Below are positions 56,093-63,344 of a DNA stretch of 64,000 nucleotides, piece by piece. Each line of letters begins with the position of its first letter. Position 1 is the stretch's first letter. The DNA comes from Fodinibacter sp038258215. GTDB taxonomy: Bacteria; Actinomycetota; Actinomycetes; Actinomycetales; Dermatophilaceae. The notes under the pieces were generated by a model, which did no database searches, was not told the origin of the DNA, and saw nothing but the letters and a program-made list of their open reading frames with translations. The stretch is taken from the NCBI GenBank assembly GCA_038258215.1, contig JBBSQC010000006.1, forward strand, positions 62,001-126,000, read 5' to 3'. Made by a program: the position numbers and the translations under genes.

Positions 56093-57727
56093 TCACTTGC
56101 GCGAGGTGCCGAAGACCGACCGGGTGATCTCGCGGCCGAGCACGGTGCCGGCCGAGCGCAGCATGGACTTGAACGCTGACGACTTCACCACCTGCTGGAC
56201 CATGCTCGGCTCCTCCGCCTGCTTGCGTCGGGCGGGCGCCTGCTGCTTCTGGGCTGCGGCCTGCTGCTTCTGCGCTGCGGCCTGCTCCTTCTGGGCAGCG
56301 TCTGCGGCGACCTCGCGCACCTTGGCATTCTCCGCCTCCTGCGCGGCCGCCGCCTCGGCTGCGGTCCGGGCCTCCTCCGCCTTGCCCAGCATCTCCGCGG
56401 CCGACTCCCGCTCCTGCGCGGTGCCGTACTTCGCGGTGAGGGTGGATGCGGCCACGATCTGACCCAGCACGGCATCCGGGCTCGGGGCCATCAGCGACTC
56501 CGGCGCTCGCATCCGGGTCCACGCGACCGGGGTGGGGGCGCCCTTCTCGGAGAGCACCGTGATGACGGCCTCCCCGGTGCCGAGCGCCGTGAGCAGCTCC
56601 TCGAGGTCGTAGGTCGTGTGCGGGTAGGTCTTCACCGCGGCCTTCAGGGCCTTGGCGTCGTCGGGGGTGAAGGCGCGCAGGGCGTGCTGCACGCGGTTGC
56701 CGAGCTGGGCGAGCACGTCGGCGGGCACGTCCTTGGGCGACTGGGTGACGAAGAAGACGCCCACGCCCTTGGACCGGATCAGCCGCACGGTCTGCTGGAT
56801 CGAGTCGAGGAACTCCTTGCTCGCGTCCTTGAAGAGCAGGTGCGCCTCGTCGAAGAAGAAGACGAGCTTGGGCTTGTCGAGGTCGCCCACCTCGGGGAGG
56901 TCGTGGAAGAGGTCGGCGAGCAGCCACATGAGGAAGGTGGAGAAGAGCTCGGGACGGTCCTGCACGCCGGGCAGCTCGAGCATCGACACCAGGCCGCGGC
57001 CGTCGGGTGCGGTGCGCAGCAGGTCGTTGGTGTCGAACTCGGGCAGGCCGAAGAACGCGTCGGCGCCCCTGTCGGAGAACGTGATGAGCTCACGCAGGAT
57101 CACCCCGGCCGTCGCCGAGGAGAGCCCGCCGAGGTCCTTGAGGTCGGCCTTGCCCTCGTCGCCCGTGAGGAACTGCACGACGGCCCGCAGGTCCTCGATG
57201 GTGTCGAGCCACAGGCCCTTCTTGTCGGCGTAGTGGAAGACCAGGCCGAGGCTGGACTCCTGGGTGTCGTTGAGCCCGAGCACCTTCGAGAGCAGGGTCG
57301 GCCCGAACATCGAGACACTCGCCCGGATCGGGACGCCGGTGCCCCGACCGCCCAGGGAGTAAAGCTCGACCGGGTATGCCGTGGGCTCCCACTGCATGCC
57401 GACGTCGGCCGAGCGGGAGACGATCCTGTCGTTCGACACCCCGGGGCTCGCCATGCCCGAGAGGTCCCCCTTGATGTCGGCGAGGAAGACCGGGACCCCC
57501 TGCTCGACGAGCTGCTCCGCCATGAGCTGAAGGGTCTTGGTCTTGCCGGTGCCGGTGGCGCCCGCGACCAGACCGTGCCGGTTCATCGCCGACATCGGGA
57601 TGCGCACAGTGGCGTCCGCATGGGCCACGTCGTCCACGACAGCAGCCCCGAAGTCCAGGGCTGCGCCGCCGAAGGCGTAGGCAGTGCGGATCTCGTCGAT
57701 CAGGGTCGTGTCGGTGTCGTCGCTCAC
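56093..57727 (-). CDS. HerA-like ATPase (DUF853/YjgR family)
   Basis: A 544-residue FtsK/HerA-superfamily ATPase. Walker A VAGATGTGKTKTLQ (about residues 54-67), Walker B KLVFFFDEAHLLFKDAS, sensor FFVTQSPKDVP, Arg-finger region GNRVQHALRAFTPDDAKALK. The C-terminal ~90 residues hold a low-complexity Ala/Gln/Lys-rich coiled coil (AAQKQQAAAQKQQAP) and a hydrophobic tail. The family is widespread and its role is unproven; DNA translocation or pilus-type functions have been proposed. It is convergent with the tyrosinase gene. Confidence 0.9.
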   Translation of the reverse strand: MSDDTDTTLIDEIRTAYAFGGAALDFGAAVVDDVAHADATVRIPMSAMNRHGLVAGATGTGKTKTLQLMAEQLVEQGVPVFLADIKGDLSGMASPGVSNDRIVSRSADVGMQWEPTAYPVELYSLGGRGTGVPIRASVSMFGPTLLSKVLGLNDTQESSLGLVFHYADKKGLWLDTIEDLRAVVQFLTGDEGKADLKDLGGLSSATAGVILRELITFSDRGADAFFGLPEFDTNDLLRTAPDGRGLVSMLELPGVQDRPELFSTFLMWLLADLFHDLPEVGDLDKPKLVFFFDEAHLLFKDASKEFLDSIQQTVRLIRSKGVGVFFVTQSPKDVPADVLAQLGNRVQHALRAFTPDDAKALKAAVKTYPHTTYDLEELLTALGTGEAVITVLSEKGAPTPVAWTRMRAPESLMAPSPDAVLGQIVAASTLTAKYGTAQERESAAEMLGKAEEARTAAEAAAAQEAENAKVREVAADAAQKEQAAAQKQQAAAQKQQAPARRKQAEEPSMVQQVVKSSAFKSMLRSAGTVLGREITRSVFGTSRK

Positions 57728-57796
57728 CCCAGCAATCTAGCCCGTGAGCGAGCGTCGTCCGCGGTGCTGACGGCTGACCGGCATAGGGTGCTGTCC

Positions 57797-58087
57797 GTGA
57801 TCTTCAAGGGTGTCGGCGACTCGCGGCCCTATCCGGACCACGGATACTCCGCGCGACAGTGGTCGAACGTGCCTCCGCGGCTGGTCAGGCTCGACGAGCT
57901 GGTGACCACCAAGCGCGAGCTCGACCTCCAGATGCTGCTGTCGGAGGAGTCGACCTTCTACGGCGACCTCTTCGCGCACGTCGTCGACTGGGAGGCCACC
58001 CTCTACCTCGAGGACGGTCTCCACCGCGCCCTGCGTGCCGCCCTGCACCAGCGCCCCACCCTGCACGCACGAGTCCTGGCGATCTGA
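57797..58087 (+). CDS. Conserved actinobacterial protein (VapB-family annotation)
   Basis: A 96-residue protein: MIFKGVGDSRPYPDHGYSAR, PPRLVRLDELVTTKRELDLQ and ESTFYGDLFAHVVDWEATLY. Close relatives are common in actinobacteria and have been labelled VapB-type antitoxin, but no PIN-domain toxin is adjacent, and the regular partner is the LytR_C gene, as here (9-base gap). GTG 57797 has TAGGGT 7 bases upstream. I regard toxin-antitoxin function as unproven. Confidence 0.8.
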   Translation: MIFKGVGDSRPYPDHGYSARQWSNVPPRLVRLDELVTTKRELDLQMLLSEESTFYGDLFAHVVDWEATLYLEDGLHRALRAALHQRPTLHARVLAI

Positions 58088-58096
58088 GCGGTTGAG

Positions 58097-58660
58097 ATGA
58101 GCGACTACGCAACGGAGTCCCCGACCTCGGTCCAGGCGCGGCGCAAGCGGCGCAGGACCCTCATCACCCTGGCCGTCGTCGTGCTGGGCCTCTTCTTCGC
58201 GTTCTGGTACGCCCTCTCGTACTACCGCGCGGACACCGGGGCGGAAGCCGGGGGTGCACCGACGGCCACCTGCACCCCCTACGACCCGGCGGTCGCGACC
58301 CCCGCGAAGACGAAGGTCAACGTCTACAACGCCACCAGCCGCAACGGCCTCGCGGGCTCCACGGCCAAGGCCTTCTCGTCGAGGGGTTTCGTCGTGGACA
58401 AGATCGCCAACGACCCCACCGAGCGCAAGACCCCGGCCGTGGCCGAGGTGCGCCACGGGTCCAAGACCAAGGCCCAGGCCAAACTCGTGCTCAGCACCAT
58501 GCCCAAGGGCACGGTCCTGGTGAACGACAAGCGGAAGGCCATCGTCGTCGACGTGGCGCTGGGCACCAAGTTCACGGCCCTGGTTCCCGTGCCCAGCGCC
58601 TCCACTCCCACCATGTGCCCCGACCCCTCGGCGTCTCCGTCGGCATCAGGGACCCCCTGA
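58097..58660 (+). CDS. LytR C-terminal domain membrane protein
   Basis: A 187-residue protein with a basic N-terminus (QARRKRRR), one membrane helix (TLITLAVVVLGLFFAFWYAL) and an outside LytR_C domain (KTKVNVYNATSRNGLAGSTA, AFSSRGFVVDKIANDP, GTVLVNDKRKAIVVDVAL). The LCP catalytic domain is absent, so it is likely an accessory in cell-wall polymer attachment. Two extracellular Cys (TATCTPYD, PTMCPDP) may pair. It ends in a Ser/Pro tail. Confidence 0.88.
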   Translation: MSDYATESPTSVQARRKRRRTLITLAVVVLGLFFAFWYALSYYRADTGAEAGGAPTATCTPYDPAVATPAKTKVNVYNATSRNGLAGSTAKAFSSRGFVVDKIANDPTERKTPAVAEVRHGSKTKAQAKLVLSTMPKGTVLVNDKRKAIVVDVALGTKFTALVPVPSASTPTMCPDPSASPSASGTP

Positions 58661-58750
58661 CTCGCAGTCGAGCGGCGTCCTGACGGGCGTCGAGAGCACC
58701 CCCGACACCGGTGCCGGCGCCCATCCCGGCGCGACCGGGGCGCAGCCGCC

Positions 58751-58780
58751 GGTATCACCGGCGCCACTCGCGACTCCTCC
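58751..58780 (+). promoter_or_regulatory. Shared upstream element, copy B
   Basis: GGTATCACCG at 58751 followed by CGACTCCTCC at 58771, with the same spacing as copy A, ending 54 bases before ATG 58835. Confidence 0.5.
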
Positions 58781-58834
58781 CACTCGTCACACCATGCCGG
58801 TCGGGGGGCCGGCCCACACGAGGGGGAAACCACC

Positions 58835-60937
58835 ATGCCTGCACGAACCCACGAGCTCACCGTCCCGCTGGATCTCAGCGAGATCGCCGACACGGCCAAG
58901 GGCGAACGGCTCAAGGTCGTCGCCCGGGCGGCCGACGGCACCGTGGCCAGCACCACCGTCACGGTGGCCGGCGCGGCCGGACGAGCACGGCTCACGTTCG
59001 AGGACAAGCCCGGCGCCGTCACCGTCGCCGTCGGCCCGAGCACCGCGGACGACTCGCAGATCCTCGACGCCGACACCATCGCGTTGCACGTGCCGTCGCG
59101 CTACTGGGAGGACGCCACCAAGGTCTCGCTCTCACCCATCACCGTCGGTCTCTGGCACTGGGGCTGGTGGAAGCGCTGGTGCCGCACGATCACCGTCACC
59201 GGCCGACTCGTCTGTCCGGACGGACGGCCCGTGCCGGGCGCCACCGTCACGGCGTACGACATCGACAGCTTCTTCATCTGGTCGAGCAAGCAGTCGCTCG
59301 GCTCGCAGACGACCGACGCCGACGGCACCTTCACGATGACGTTCACGTGGTGCTGCGGCGCCTACCCGTGGTGGTGGTGGTTCCGGGTCCGGCCGTGGGT
59401 CCTCGACCCCCGCATCGCGGACCGGGTGCACGAGGCGATCACGAAGGTGGGCGACGTGCCACTGGCCACGCCGACGCCACAGCCCTCGCTCGCGGTCTTC
59501 GGCCCGCTGCTCGGCAAGGCCGACAGGGAGGATGCCGTGGCCCTGCGTCGCGGTGCGCTCGCGGACCTCGAGCCCAAGGACCTCGAGGTCGCCCGCGAGC
59601 GCCTCGTCAAGGTGCTTCCCGACCACCTCCGCTCCTTGGACATCTGGCCCTGGGTGCCGTGGTCCCCGTGGCGCGACTGCCGACCCGACCTGGTGTTCTC
59701 GGCGACCCAGGACTGTGGAGACGGGGTGAGGGTGATCCTCGACGAGGACCTCAGTGACACCCGGTGGGACGTCGCCGACGACGTGAGCGTCACCCTCGTC
59801 GCGAACTCTCAGGCGTGCTGCCTCCCTGGTGGTGGTGGCGACGACGACTGTCTCATCGTCGACTCGGTCTGCAGCATCCCGATGCAGCACGTCGCGGGCA
59901 ACACCGGTGCGCCGGTGGCGACCCCGCCCGAGGTGGAGGGCTACCTCGTCACCTCGTCCGATGGCGTGGACGAGTCCCTCGACATCCCCTTCGGCGGCAG
60001 CGTGCCGGTGAGCCAGAACCCCTCGGACCTGGTGGGCGTGGACTTCTACGCCCTCGAGCACTCGGCCAACGGTGGCCCGTGGGGGCCGCTGCCCAGTGGC
60101 GCCTGCCCGGCATTCATCCGTCGGTGGATGCTGTTCCCCGGTGCCATCACGGGCACCGAGTCGTTCGCGCCGATCCCCGTCGGTCCGTGGTCGGTCTACG
60201 AGACCCGGCGACACCACGAGGACACGACCTACGGTGACTGGAGCCCCGGCGGCAGCCGCTTCTGGCTCTCGACGAACTACGACCTGCTGTGCCCGATCGA
60301 GTCGGCGGCCCTCGTCGACGGACGGCACCACATGCGGGTGGTGAAGTTCACCGAGACCTCGCCGGGCCAGTTCGGCCCACCCGAGCCGGTCATCTCCTGC
60401 GACGGCCAGACCCAGGCGGGTTTCGTGCTGGTGGTCGACAACCGCACCATCACGCCGCTCGGTCACGACCCGTCGCACAACTGCGGCGCCGGCGTGCACC
60501 TGTGCACCGTCGAGCCCGACACCCACATCCTCGAAGTGCGCGTCGACGGGGAGGTGGTCGGCCCGTGCGACACGATCTCGCGGTCCGACGGCACGGTCGA
60601 GATCGACGTGCTGGCGCACGACCCGGACGGTCACCTCGCCGAGTTCGAGCTGTCCAGCCACTTCGGTGTCTCGGGCTTCGTCGACCTCCTCGCGACGGGG
60701 ACCGTCACGAGCCTCGACGGCGGCCCGTCGGCCAGCACGTATGCCGGTGCGCTCGCCGACGGGGCGACCCGGCCAGTCTGGTCCGGGGGACGGTTCCGCG
60801 TGACCGTGCCGGCCAACGTCGCGTTCCCGGTGCCGTGCTGCTACCTCCTGCGGCTCACCGCCCGCAAGCGCACGATCGAGAGCTGCACCGCCTGGGTGCG
60901 CAACGTCAGTGAGATGACGCTGGGGATCGGTGTCTGA
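58835..60937 (+). CDS. Large Trp/Cys-rich protein with carboxypeptidase-regulatory-like domain
   Basis: A 700-residue protein I cannot assign to a known system. The first ~95 residues are beta-rich (HELTVPLDLSEIADTAKGER). Residues ~120-180 look like a transthyretin/carboxypeptidase-regulatory fold (TVTGRLVCPDGRPVPGATVT, TTDADGTFTMTF) interrupted by striking aromatic runs (GLWHWGWWKRWC, GAYPWWWWFRVRPW). Beta-sandwich sequence follows, with many paired cysteines (CCLPGGGGDDDC, PVPCCYLL). No signal peptide is visible, although the composition is that of an exported or structural protein. ATG 58835 follows GAGGGGG. The next two genes follow within 5 bases each. Confidence 0.65.
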   Translation: MPARTHELTVPLDLSEIADTAKGERLKVVARAADGTVASTTVTVAGAAGRARLTFEDKPGAVTVAVGPSTADDSQILDADTIALHVPSRYWEDATKVSLSPITVGLWHWGWWKRWCRTITVTGRLVCPDGRPVPGATVTAYDIDSFFIWSSKQSLGSQTTDADGTFTMTFTWCCGAYPWWWWFRVRPWVLDPRIADRVHEAITKVGDVPLATPTPQPSLAVFGPLLGKADREDAVALRRGALADLEPKDLEVARERLVKVLPDHLRSLDIWPWVPWSPWRDCRPDLVFSATQDCGDGVRVILDEDLSDTRWDVADDVSVTLVANSQACCLPGGGGDDDCLIVDSVCSIPMQHVAGNTGAPVATPPEVEGYLVTSSDGVDESLDIPFGGSVPVSQNPSDLVGVDFYALEHSANGGPWGPLPSGACPAFIRRWMLFPGAITGTESFAPIPVGPWSVYETRRHHEDTTYGDWSPGGSRFWLSTNYDLLCPIESAALVDGRHHMRVVKFTETSPGQFGPPEPVISCDGQTQAGFVLVVDNRTITPLGHDPSHNCGAGVHLCTVEPDTHILEVRVDGEVVGPCDTISRSDGTVEIDVLAHDPDGHLAEFELSSHFGVSGFVDLLATGTVTSLDGGPSASTYAGALADGATRPVWSGGRFRVTVPANVAFPVPCCYLLRLTARKRTIESCTAWVRNVSEMTLGIGV

Positions 60938-60938
60938 C

Positions 60939-61256
60939 ATGGACTGCTGCGGTCGCAGCCGCGCGGCGGGGCGCCCCGGTGCCCCGCCCGCGGTGCGCGG
61001 GGCAGCCGGGCGTGGGGCAGCGGCGCGCCGGGGGCCGGCGGGGGGTGGCGCGACCTCCGACAGCTCGCGCGCCGGCTCCTCCCGGGTCGTGGGCGGCCCG
61101 GTACCGCTCCGGTGGCGCCGTCGGGTCGCGGCCGACGTCATCGGTCCCGCGACCGGCCGGACGTACGCCGTGTCGGCCCAGCGACCAGTGGTCGTCGTCG
61201 ACCCCTCCGACGCCGCGGGCCTGCTGGCCACCGGCTTCTTCGACCGAGTGGGGTGA
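60939..61256 (+). CDS. Small basic protein, unknown function
   Basis: A 105-residue protein. The first half is low-complexity Ala/Arg/Gly/Pro with two adjacent Cys near the start (MDCCGRSR). The second half looks folded: PLRWRRRVAADVIGPATGRT, VVVVDPSDAAGLLATGFFDR. That part recalls small virion-associated proteins ending in G-F-x-R-V, but I cannot support a phage origin. It starts one base after the stop of the 700-residue gene. Confidence 0.55.
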   Translation: MDCCGRSRAAGRPGAPPAVRGAAGRGAAARRGPAGGGATSDSSRAGSSRVVGGPVPLRWRRRVAADVIGPATGRTYAVSAQRPVVVVDPSDAAGLLATGFFDRVG

Positions 61257-61260
61257 TCGT

Positions 61261-61650
61261 GTGGTCTCCCGGACCAGCGGGCCCGACACGACCACGACGC
61301 TGGTGCTGGCCGGCCTGGCCACCTGGCGGGTCAGCCACCTGCTCGTCGCCGAGGACGGGCCGGGCGATCTGGTCGTCAGGGCTCGGGCGGCCGTGGAGGG
61401 CAGCCCGCTGGCGGGGGTGATGGACTGCTTCGGCTGCACCTCGCTCTGGGTCGGGCCGGCGGCGGCCGCCGTCGCACTCCGAGGACGGTCCACACCCCTC
61501 GAGACACTGCTCGTGGGCGCCGGCCTCTCCGGTGCGGCCTACCTCGTGGAGCTGGTCCGCACCTCGATGGCGGCGGGCCGTGACGGGCCGGGCGCGTGGG
61601 ACGCCGAGCCGTCGGAGGAGTCCGAGTTCGTGCGGGTGATCGACGCCTGA
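61261..61650 (+). CDS. DUF1360 family protein
   Basis: A 129-residue protein with the DUF1360 features: LVLAGLATWRVSHLLVAEDG, LVVRARAAVEGSPLAGVMDC, FGCTSLWVGPAAAAVAL, and a second hydrophobic segment (LLVGAGLSGAAYLVELV). The CFGC pair is conserved in the family. In Bacillus the family occurs among spore-coat-associated genes; here it belongs to the operon of the Trp/Cys-rich protein. It is likely membrane-bound. The start GTG 61261 is not certain. Confidence 0.72.
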   Translation: MVSRTSGPDTTTTLVLAGLATWRVSHLLVAEDGPGDLVVRARAAVEGSPLAGVMDCFGCTSLWVGPAAAAVALRGRSTPLETLLVGAGLSGAAYLVELVRTSMAAGRDGPGAWDAEPSEESEFVRVIDA

Positions 61651-61680
61651 GGTATCTCCGCCAGGACTGGCCCCTCCTCT
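61651..61680 (+). promoter_or_regulatory. Shared upstream element, copy D
   Basis: GGTATCTCCG at 61651 followed by CCCCTCCTCT at 61671, the same spacing as copies A and B, ending five bases before ATG 61686. The most divergent copy. Confidence 0.35.
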
Positions 61681-61685
61681 CCACC

Positions 61686-62315
61686 ATGACGTCCGACCTC
61701 AGCGCGCTGGTGGCGCTCACCGCTGCGGTCATGGCCGTCCCCGGCCCGTCCGTCGTCTACGCCGTGAGCCAGCGCATCGAGGGTGGCCCTGCGGTGGGCG
61801 TGTGGGGGGTGCTGGGGCTCGAGTTCGGGCTGCTCGTGCACCTCGTCGCGTGCGTGCTGGGGGTGTCCGCGCTGGTCTCGGCCTCACCCTCGGCCCTCGT
61901 GGCCCTGAAGGTGGCCGGCGCGGCATACCTCGCGGTCCTGGGTGCGCAGCAGATCATGGCGAGCAGACGTCCGCAGGCCGTGCCGGGGGCCGTCGTCGTG
62001 ACGCAGGGGCCGGGTCGCGGCTCCGGACGGGCGCGCGCCTTTCGCGGTGGGTTGCTCGTGGACCTGCTCAACCCCAAGACGGTGCTCTTCGTCGTCGCCC
62101 TGCTCCCCCAGTTCCTCGACGGGGGCCAGGGCGGGTTCGGGGCTGCCCTCGCGGTCGGTGTCGTCGTCGGGATCGCCTTCGTCGCGGACCTGACGTGGAT
62201 GCTGGTCGCGGGCTGGGTGTGGGGCCGCCCCCGCGGCCCGAACGCCGGGCGCTGGGGCCACGCCGTCACCGGCACGGCTTTCCTCGGTTTCGCCTGGGTG
62301 CTCGCCGCCCGCTGA
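61686..62315 (+). CDS. LysE/RhtB-family exporter
   Basis: A 209-residue transporter with about six helices. The family signature VMAVPGPSVVYAVSQRIEGG (about residues 15-34) and FRGGLLVDLLNPKTVLFVVA are present, and it ends with TGTAFLGFAWVLAAR. Such proteins export amino acids or similar small metabolites. It begins 35 bases after the DUF1360 gene. Confidence 0.88.
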   Translation: MTSDLSALVALTAAVMAVPGPSVVYAVSQRIEGGPAVGVWGVLGLEFGLLVHLVACVLGVSALVSASPSALVALKVAGAAYLAVLGAQQIMASRRPQAVPGAVVVTQGPGRGSGRARAFRGGLLVDLLNPKTVLFVVALLPQFLDGGQGGFGAALAVGVVVGIAFVADLTWMLVAGWVWGRPRGPNAGRWGHAVTGTAFLGFAWVLAAR

Positions 62316-62369
62316 GCTCGCGGTCGCCCGGCGGGGCCAGGTGACTCCCGAAACCAGGGAGGGCTTGGG

Positions 62370-62387
62370 CAGCGGGTAAACCCTGCA
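62370..62387. terminator. Hairpin after the LysE gene
   Basis: GCAG and CTGC flank the dyad GGGTAAACCC, giving a short stem with a bulge 55 bases after the stop. The remaining 150 bases up to 62541 hold nothing I recognise apart from a likely promoter for the next gene. Confidence 0.35.
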
Positions 62388-62541
62388 CAGCGCGGGGGGT
62401 TACGCGGTCGCGCAGTGGTCAGACGACTTGCGATCTTCGATACCAGGCGTTCATCACCCGATGGGGGTCTCGTACCGAATGACAACCGCCACGAACTGAC
62501 CGGCCTCGGTCGGCCTGGCGGAACCACGCGAAGGACGTCTC

Positions 62542-63111
62542 ATGCACCGACCAGACCGCACCACCACGACCAGCACGCACGGGCGAAGGCTCGCCGCATC
62601 AACCCTGGCGGCTCTTGCCCTCGCCGGCGGCGCCTTCACGTTCGCGGGCTCCGCCGAGGCCGTCACCCCCTGCACGGGGGACGACCCTCCGCCGAGGTGT
62701 CTGCCTCACCCGCCCCCACCGCCGAGCGCCTACTACACGCAGGAGGCGACCCTCACGCCGCGAGCTGTCATGCCCGTCGACAACGGCTCGGCGGAGCACG
62801 TCACCACGACCGTCAAGGTCCGACGCCAGTACCTGAGGGCCACCGGGCAGGAGGTCGCCGAATGGGTCGTGACGGGCTACCACGTCGAGAACCAACTGGC
62901 CCTCGCGGGCTGGCACGTGACGGCATACGAGCAGCTGTACACCGGCAGCGGTTCCTGGGCGGGCAACACCGACGCCCACTCCATGGGCGTGACCCCTGCA
63001 TGGTTCGACCCGGCACACGCCACCCTCGACGCCAGCTACAGCACGGCGGTCCAGGTCGGCTTCGGATCAGCCCTCACCACGTTCCAGCCCGTGGACAGCT
63101 TCAGCAGCTGA
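62542..63111 (+). CDS. Secreted protein, unknown function
   Basis: A 189-residue protein with a clear signal peptide (RRLAASTLAALALAGGAFTF, cleavage after GSAEA). The mature start is Pro-rich with two Cys (TPCTGDDPPPRCLPHPPPPP), followed by a beta-rich domain (VTTTVKVRRQYLRATGQEVA, AEWVVTGYHVENQLALAGWH). I do not recognise the family. ATG 62542 follows GAAGGA. It precedes the peptide/ThiF pair by 87 bases; a link is not established. Confidence 0.7.
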   Translation: MHRPDRTTTTSTHGRRLAASTLAALALAGGAFTFAGSAEAVTPCTGDDPPPRCLPHPPPPPSAYYTQEATLTPRAVMPVDNGSAEHVTTTVKVRRQYLRATGQEVAEWVVTGYHVENQLALAGWHVTAYEQLYTGSGSWAGNTDAHSMGVTPAWFDPAHATLDASYSTAVQVGFGSALTTFQPVDSFSS

Positions 63112-63198
63112 AGGAGACGGCTCTGTCGAGGTCGGACCATCCGGTTCCGGCCCCGGCAGAGGACAACCACCACGACGAACCTGAAGGGGGTGAACACC

Positions 63199-63279
63199 AT
63201 GACGATCACCGTGACGAAGGTGGAGCGGATCGAGGCGACCAGGCCCCACCCGGACCCCAGGGACAGCGGAGGCCTCTGA
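63199..63279 (+). CDS. 26-residue peptide, candidate RiPP precursor
   Basis: ATG 63199 has the strongest Shine-Dalgarno in the area (GAAGGGGGTG, 7 bases away). The peptide begins MTITVTKVERIEA and ends RDSGGL. The first half (beta/helix-forming, charged) resembles a leader that pairs with a recognition element, and the second half is Pro/His/Asp/Arg-rich with a C-terminal Gly-Gly-Leu. It lies 65 bases before an E1-like adenylyltransferase with an RRE-like N-terminus, the arrangement of MccA/MccB-type or azole-forming peptide systems. A leader peptide of translation control is the alternative. Confidence 0.5.
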   Translation: MTITVTKVERIEATRPHPDPRDSGGL

Positions 63280-63344
63280 CCGCCCCACCACCCTCTCTCC
63301 CGTTCTCCCCGTGCCGCAACGCTGGAAAGGCAGCAGGTGCCGCC

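Noticed and set aside
57797..58087. Toxin-antitoxin module based on the VapB-like protein
   Set aside because: No PIN-domain or other toxin is adjacent; the constant partner is a LytR_C protein.
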